Part shown: one piece after another, positions 59,035 through 64,000 of the stretch
Position numbering within the stretch: position 1 is the stretch's first letter
Layout: each line of letters opens with the position of its first letter
NCBI GenBank assembly: GCA_008729055.1
Contig: SDUX01000008.1
Coordinates: forward strand, 3,683,756-3,747,755
Length of the DNA: 64,000 nucleotides
Direction: 5' to 3'
DNA from: Pyropia haitanensis
Lineage: Eukaryota; Rhodophyta; Bangiophyceae; Bangiales; Bangiaceae
Notes under the pieces: generated by a model
The model's input: only the letters and a program-made list of their open reading frames with translations
The model's database searches: none
What the model was told of the DNA's origin: nothing
Translations under genes and position numbers: made by a program

Positions 59035-59999
59035 TCACTCGGCGGCGGCCTCCTCGATCAGCTTGCGCCCCCCCCGGGCGTGGTCCGCCACCCAGAACGC
59101 CACCGCCAGCCGCTCGCCCGGCCACAGCACCCGCCGCTTCCACGCGCGGAGCTCGGGCGGGAGCATCCACACGGCGAGGCCGCCAGCGTGGCCGACCCAG
59201 TCCCGCTCCGCCCGCAGCACGCCGACCGCCGCCGCCTCCGCCGCCGCGCGGCGGCGCGCGGCGGCGGCGCCACCCCACGCGGGGTCCGCCCCGCGGCCGC
59301 CGCCGCCACCGCCACCACCACCGCCACCACCACCACCACCGCCGCTGCCCGCGGCGGCGGCAGCGTCCGCGGCCGCCTCGTGCCGCAGCGCCGCCGCCGC
59401 GGCGGCCTGCACCGCGTCGACATAAAACCGGGTGCACGCGGCGAGCTCCGCCGTCACCCGCAGCAGCCGCCCCAGCCGCTCCCCCGTCGGGCCGACGGTG
59501 AGCGCCCCCACCGCCGCCCGCGCCCGCCGCAGCAGCCGGCCGAGCGCCGCAACGACCGCGGCGCGCTCGGGCGGGGCGACGACGCCGCCCAGCGGCGGCA
59601 GCGACGCGGCGAGGAGGCCGGCCTCGGCGGCGAGGCCCGCCCGCGCAAACCGCTCCGCGCCGTCCCACGCGCGCGCCAGCCGCCAGTAGACGCGGAGGGG
59701 GGGGGGGCCCGACCGGCGGCTGGCGAGCGCGTCGAGGGCGGCGCCAAAGGTGGCGAGCTCGGTGAGGAGGCCGTGGTGGAGAGGCAGCAGCCCGTCGAGG
59801 GGGCTGCTGCCGTACAGGTGCCGTCGGGCGGGGGCGGTGAGTTCGGGGGGGGCGCCGTACGCGGCGAGGCTGGACAGAGGGGGGAGGCCTGCGGGGGGAG
59901 GGGGGCGGGGGGGGCGGAGACGAAAGAGGGACGCGCCTGCAGCCGCCGCCGCCGGGGGGGCGGCGACGACAACGTCGCGGGGCGGGGCGGCGGCGCGCC

Positions 60000-60056
<57 letters not shown>

Positions 60057-60323
60057 ATCGACCGAGATGAGCGACAGGTCACTGCCGCCGCCATCGTCGT
60101 CTGAGTCGACCGCCGGCGGCGGGTCGCCGTCGCGGAGCGGCGCAAAGGGTGGGAACTTGACGACGCTCGCGGCGGCAAAGAGCGCGTCGGGCGTCGCGTC
60201 GTCGGCGAGCTCGTCGTCGACGAGCAGCAGCGTCCGCGGCGGGCGCACCTGGCCGCCGCCAAGGCGGGGGTAGGACGCCGGCGGGCCGCTGGCGGACGGA
60301 AGAGGTGTGTCCAGGGAGAGCAT
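59035..60323 (-). CDS. Hypothetical protein, possibly PEX11-like (frame break)
   Basis: From the Met at 60323 the frame reads MLSLDTPLPSASG..., then TLLLVDDELADDATPDALFA and an acidic stretch to a polyglycine run at about 60,050-60,005. After the (GGC)n tract the sensible sequence continues in another frame: RDVVVAAPPAAAAAGASLFR, VYWRLARAWDGAERFARAGL, LGRLLRRARAAVGALTVGP, AELAACTRFYVDAVQ, a second polyglycine insert, RDWVGHAGGLAVW and a C-terminal KLIEEAAAE. One additional base in the repeat would unite the two parts into about 429 residues. The helix pattern DGxERF...RRAR...FYxDAV...W resembles peroxisomal PEX11 (GRDK...aRKxfR...xYyxD), but this is a weak resemblance. An error in repeat length is more likely than a true mutation; an intron is a second possibility. 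Confidence 0.5.
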
Positions 60324-61348
60324 TGTCGGCCACCAGAGGCGAGAGATGGCGGGGGGGGGGGGGGCGGCGAGCGGAGAGCACGCCGACGCACCCACACTTA
60401 GCGGCGTGGGGGGTGTCAGGGGTGGCGCCGGTGGACACCGGCGGGGGGACACACCACGGCGGCGGGCCGACTGGGACGGCGCTATCGTACAACTAGGTGA
60501 CGACAACGGCGCCACGGCTCGCCTCACAACGCCACGCCGGCGCCGCCACTGCCAAAAGAGAGGGTGGGGTGGGGAGGGGGGGAGGAGGGTGGAGGGGAAG
60601 AGGCACCCTCTCTTACCTGGCGCTCAGCGGCACGCCTGTGGCACTCAAGGGGCCACGTACGCTGGCAACAGGCGGCGGGGACCACCTCCACCCGGCGGCA
60701 TACTTGGGGCGGCAGCGGCGCTGCCGGCGTGAGGAAGTGTTGGGGGAGTCCCCGCAGCTGCTGCAGCGGGAAGGAAGGGGGAGGGAGCGAGGAAGGGGGG
60801 GTGGAGCGAGTTGGTGACGGGATGGAGAGCGAGGGGGGGTCGCATAACGAGGGGGGACGGCGGGTTGGCGGGAGGGCGAAATTTTGGCTAGCAGCGCGTA
60901 CCCGCCTGCCGCGGCCGCCTCTTCCCTCGGCGAGCGCTTGATCCCCCACCCACCAGGCCCGGCCGGTTTGTCAGCAAGACAGTTGACATTGGTGAGAACG
61001 GTTGCGCCGGTCGATCGTCCCGACGCAAGGTACGCCGCGTCACCGCCGGCGCCCTGCTGGTGGAATCGCCACGCGAATTCCTTCCAGACCCCGCCGCCGC
61101 CCGCCCCACACGAGCCGACTCCTCCACGGCGGCGACCACACGATTGGCCGCGGGGCCCCCGCAGCGCCCCCCCCACGCGTCAGCACCCCCCTTGCAACAC
61201 CCCCGCCGGCGTGGGCGACCGCCGCCCCTCTCGCGGCGGTTCGCATCCCTGCCGCTCCTGCACACGCCCCTCCCGCACGCGCTCCCCCTTTCCCCCTCCC
61301 CCCCCTCCCCCCCCCCCAACCCCCCCCCCCCACGCCGGGGAAAAAAAA
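60324..61348. other. Divergent promoter region
   Basis: About 1 kb between the starts of the PEX11-like and CDV3-like genes. No gene recognised; C/T-rich just before the CDV3-like start (61,240-61,335), ending in an A9 tract next to the ATG. Confidence 0.5.
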
Positions 61349-62495
61349 ATGGCGGACCTTGACTCGTTTTTCAAGAAGAAGGACAAGCGCAAGAAGAAGG
61401 CGCCCGGCGCGCCGGCGGCGGCGGCCTCCGCCGCCGCCGCGCCAGCCGCCGCGGACGCGGCGGCGCCCGCGGCGGCGGCGGCGGACAAGTCGGCGGCGGC
61501 GGCGGATGGGGACTGGATTGAGCTGGAGGACGCCAAGGCGGTGGTCAACACGGGCGGGCGGACGGTCAAGGAGCTCAACCGGTATGTGGTTTTTTTGGGT
61601 TTTTTTTTTTTTTTTTTTTGCGTGCCAGTGGGTGGGCGGGTTGGCGCGTGGGGGGGCGGGCAGGCGAACGGGGTGTGGGCGGGAGGCCGGGGGTGGGATG
61701 GGGGGGGCCTATGGAGTCGCCATCCGTGCATCGTTTGCGCGTGCGTGGGCGTGTTTTGCTCCCGTGCTCCGCCGGGTTCATGCCGGTTTGGACGGGGGGC
61801 GCGCCTGCCGGCTCGAGGGGCGGAGTCGGGGTGGGGAGGTCACCGGGTGGAAGGGTTGCTATGTACGACGAGGGGAGCGCCTGGCCTGGGGTGGGTTGCC
61901 CGACTTGGTACACGTTGGCGGCTGGTAGGGGGAGGCGGCTGTTCCTCGCCCGCACGTCCCCCTATTTTGGCAACCAGCGTTCCATGTGCTGACTCGTATC
62001 TCTTGGACGGGCTGCCTCTGTCTACATGACTTGCTTTGTGGGTGCGCTCCTGTCCTGTTCTTCCCTCTGGGCAGTGGTGAGGTGACGGAGCTGGAGCGGT
62101 CGCGCAACTCCGCGCCTCAGGCGGACGCATTTTCCGGGTGGAACTCGGAGAAGCGCGCAGCGGCGACAGCCGAGGCGGCCGCCGCCGCCAAAGAGGCGGC
62201 CGCCGCCGCGGCGGCGGCCGCAACGGCCCAGGCGGCGGCCACGCCCTACCGTCCGGGTGGCGGCGGCGCGGCCGGCCGTCGCGACGGGGCCAAGCTCAAC
62301 GCGGCGGCCTTCCCGTCCCTGTCGGACGCGGTGGTGGCGCCCAAGAACGCGCGGACGGTGGCGGCGTTGCCGGGGGTGGGCGCGGGTGGGGTGCCGGTGA
62401 AGCGGTCGGGGGGGTTGCCGGGCGTGGGGGGGGGGACGCGCGTGCCGCTCAAGCTGGTACCCCGGTCGGCGCCCGCGCCGTCGGAGGGGCAGTGA
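61349..62495 (+). CDS. CDV3-like protein
   Basis: Two exons, 61349-61581 and 62075-62495, joined across a 493-base GT/AG intron (donor GTATGT, acceptor CTGGGCAG); 217 residues. Order of motifs matches animal CDV3: N-terminal LDSFFKKKDKRKKK (animal LDNFFAKRDKKKKK), Ala-rich spacer, DGDWIELED (animal EDEWKELEQ) followed by GGRTVKEL, then SGWNSE, an Ala/Glu helix region, TPYRPGG (animal VYRPPG) and AAFPSLSDA (animal QFPSL). The function of CDV3 is poorly known even in animals. Splicing restores a single frame: CG|T at the junction encodes Arg. The intron contains a T-rich block including 20 or more T (61,593-61,619). Confidence 0.78.
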
Positions 62496-63282
62496 GCTGC
62501 CGGGATGCGGGGGGGCAAGGGTCGGGGGGGGGCGGGTATGGGAGGGGTCATGGTGGTGTGGGAAGGCAGTCGACGGGCAAAGAGATCTTGTTGCTAAGGC
62601 TCCTTATTGCCCGTTTTAGTCAGTGCTACACGTCCGTACGGTCAGTGCAGCTCCCCAGACCCGCCATGCCAGTCTTGTCTCCCGCAAGACCCTTCCTACT
62701 CGCGGGACAGAGACGAGGGGATGCGCTCCACGGGACGACTCACACCTGTTTTTCTTCTTTTTTGTTTCTGGACGACCCACAGCTGTTAGTTTTCTGTGCT
62801 GTTTTCTTCGCTCAGACTTGCTGGAACGAAAATAGTACTTGTTTCGTTGACTGGAATTACAATACAGATGTCATTACGCGATCTCTGGATCACAGAGAGC
62901 GGGAATGGGAACACCTTGGTATTGCGCCAAAACGTCCTGACAAGGGAACCTGCAGGAGCCCGCCTTTGTCCCCGGTCAATGCGAAGGCCCACGACGTAGC
63001 GCGGTGAAGCCGACGTCGGTGCCACGGTCTCGTCGCATCTCCCCCGCCCAGGCCGACTGCACCTGCGACGGTGTTCTGTTCTACTTGTTGCCTCCCACGC
63101 TGCTATCGTCTCCCTTGTCTTACTGCCCTCGCCCCACTCCACCCCCCTCTCTCTTTGCTCTCCCATCGTGCGCCCGGCCGACCACCGAGGAAGTTTGTCA
63201 TCCGCCCATCTTCCGCTCTCCCCCTCTTTCTTCTTGACTGCGGCCTGGTTCCCCCCCCATCCCCCCACCCATCACCGGCACC
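62496..63282. other. Intergenic CDV3-like / PSF1
   Basis: AT-richer than its surroundings at 62,740-62,890; no gene recognised. The last 200 bases are C/T-rich leader sequence of PSF1. Confidence 0.5.
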
Positions 63283-63867
63283 ATGCTGTGTGCTCGCGCC
63301 ACGGCGCTGTTGCGGGAGCTGACCACCTCTCGGCACCTCCCCCCCTTTGACGCCGACGCGCTCCGCTCCATCGCTGGGGAGATGCGGGAGCTCCTCGAGA
63401 TCATCCTCTCCACCATCCAGGCCGCCGCCGGGGACTTGGCATCCCCCCGCGTCGCCGCGGGCGTCCTCGTCCACCACCGGGCGGTGCAGCGGAACAAGCG
63501 GTGCGCGCTCGCCTACCTTCACGCCCGCCTCGACCGCATCGTGGCGCTGCGGTGGACGGCGGGGGGGGACGTGCTCGAGGTGGGCTCGGGGGGGGTGGGC
63601 GACCAGCTGGGGCCCGCCGAGGTGACGTTTGCGCGGCGCCACGCGGAGCTGCTCGGCGCGTACGCCGAGGAGGTGGGGCTCGACCTGATTGCCGAGGCGG
63701 TGCCGCCGTCCGAGGTGTACGTGGAGGTGCGGGTCAAACACGACGGCGGGATGATCCTCACCGAGGACGGGGGGGCGTGCGTGCTGCGCAAGGGCAGCGC
63801 CCACTTTCTGCGCGTGTCGGACGTGGAGGGGCTCATCCGGCAGGGCACGCTGGAGCAGGTGGTGTGA
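63283..63867 (+). CDS. PSF1: GINS complex subunit PSF1
   Basis: PSF1 (GINS1) is part of the four-subunit GINS complex that, with CDC45 and MCM2-7, forms the replicative CMG helicase in the nucleus. The 194-residue protein has the usual family length. The alpha-helical A domain occupies about 1-140, with the strongest signature VHHRAVQRNKRCALAYLHAR (63-82, the HHxxxxRNKRCxLAYL block) and LDRIVALRW (83-91). The small C-terminal B domain (about 143-194) includes VYVEVRVKHDGG, LRKGSAHFLRV and a final EGLIRQGTLEQV, as in human and yeast proteins; in PSF1 this domain is essential for activity. A short Gly/Val stretch (95-107) is a local insertion. First Met chosen; N-terminal residues ARATALLREL align with the family start. 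No intron. Confidence 0.95.
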   Translation: MLCARATALLRELTTSRHLPPFDADALRSIAGEMRELLEIILSTIQAAAGDLASPRVAAGVLVHHRAVQRNKRCALAYLHARLDRIVALRWTAGGDVLEVGSGGVGDQLGPAEVTFARRHAELLGAYAEEVGLDLIAEAVPPSEVYVEVRVKHDGGMILTEDGGACVLRKGSAHFLRVSDVEGLIRQGTLEQVV

Positions 63868-64000
63868 TGCAAGCGGGGGGGGGGGGGAAGAGGTGGGGGG
63901 ATTGGGACTGGTTTGGCGCCGTTGCCCGACGTCGGGTGTGTATATATATTCTGTCGGACCAGCGAGAGCGTTGAGCGACGGCGCTGCGGTCAACAGCGGA

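Overview
The window looks like nuclear DNA of a very GC-rich eukaryote. Most genes have no intron or one short one. Several proteins are typical of eukaryotic nuclei (DIM1, NOP16, MED19, PSF1, CDV3-like). There is an AGC-VIII-type kinase with a DFD motif and plant-like 'FVGTEEYI' activation segment, an ABC1 kinase with an organelle-targeting-like N-terminus, PDX1, and a Hint-domain secreted protein. Together these fit a photosynthetic protist, most likely a bangiophyte red alga such as Porphyra/Pyropia. The taxon is an inference, not something read directly from the sequence.

Region 1 (1-9.3 kb) is repeat territory: two arrays of a 141-bp GC-rich tandem repeat, a duplicated flank interrupted in one copy by a 499-base run of N, a diverged inverted-repeat pair around a CCG-rich core, and a 62-bp minisatellite. 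Region 2 (9.4-13.3 kb) holds one very large intact ORF that resembles a KDZ-superfamily transposase. Region 3 (14.8-24 kb) carries an ABC1-family kinase, then convergent DIM1 and NOP16 (both ribosome biogenesis), then a secreted DOMON-Hint protein. Region 4 (24-27.4 kb) is an extreme G/C homopolymer desert with no convincing gene. Region 5 (29-34 kb) has PDX1 (vitamin B6), a TLC-domain membrane protein and a MED19-like Mediator subunit. Region 6 (34-48 kb) contains two tandem six-exon AGC kinase paralogs on the minus strand with one disordered hypothetical protein between them. The central part of the two kinases, introns included, is almost identical, which points to gene conversion. Region 7 (49.7-57.5 kb) is a second low-complexity desert with one two-exon gene for a predicted secreted protein. 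Region 8 (57.7-64 kb) has an MPO1-like fatty-acid dioxygenase, a possible PEX11-like protein with a frame break, a CDV3-like protein and the GINS subunit PSF1.

The genes do not form one pathway; this is an ordinary stretch of mixed housekeeping genes. The most interesting items are the DOMON-Hint fusion, the kinase pair with its 23-nt microexon and converted core, the KDZ-like element, and two conserved genes (DIM1 and the PEX11-like gene) whose frame breaks exactly at a low-complexity tract, probably through assembly error. Exon borders were set by eye from GT/AG sites and frame continuity.
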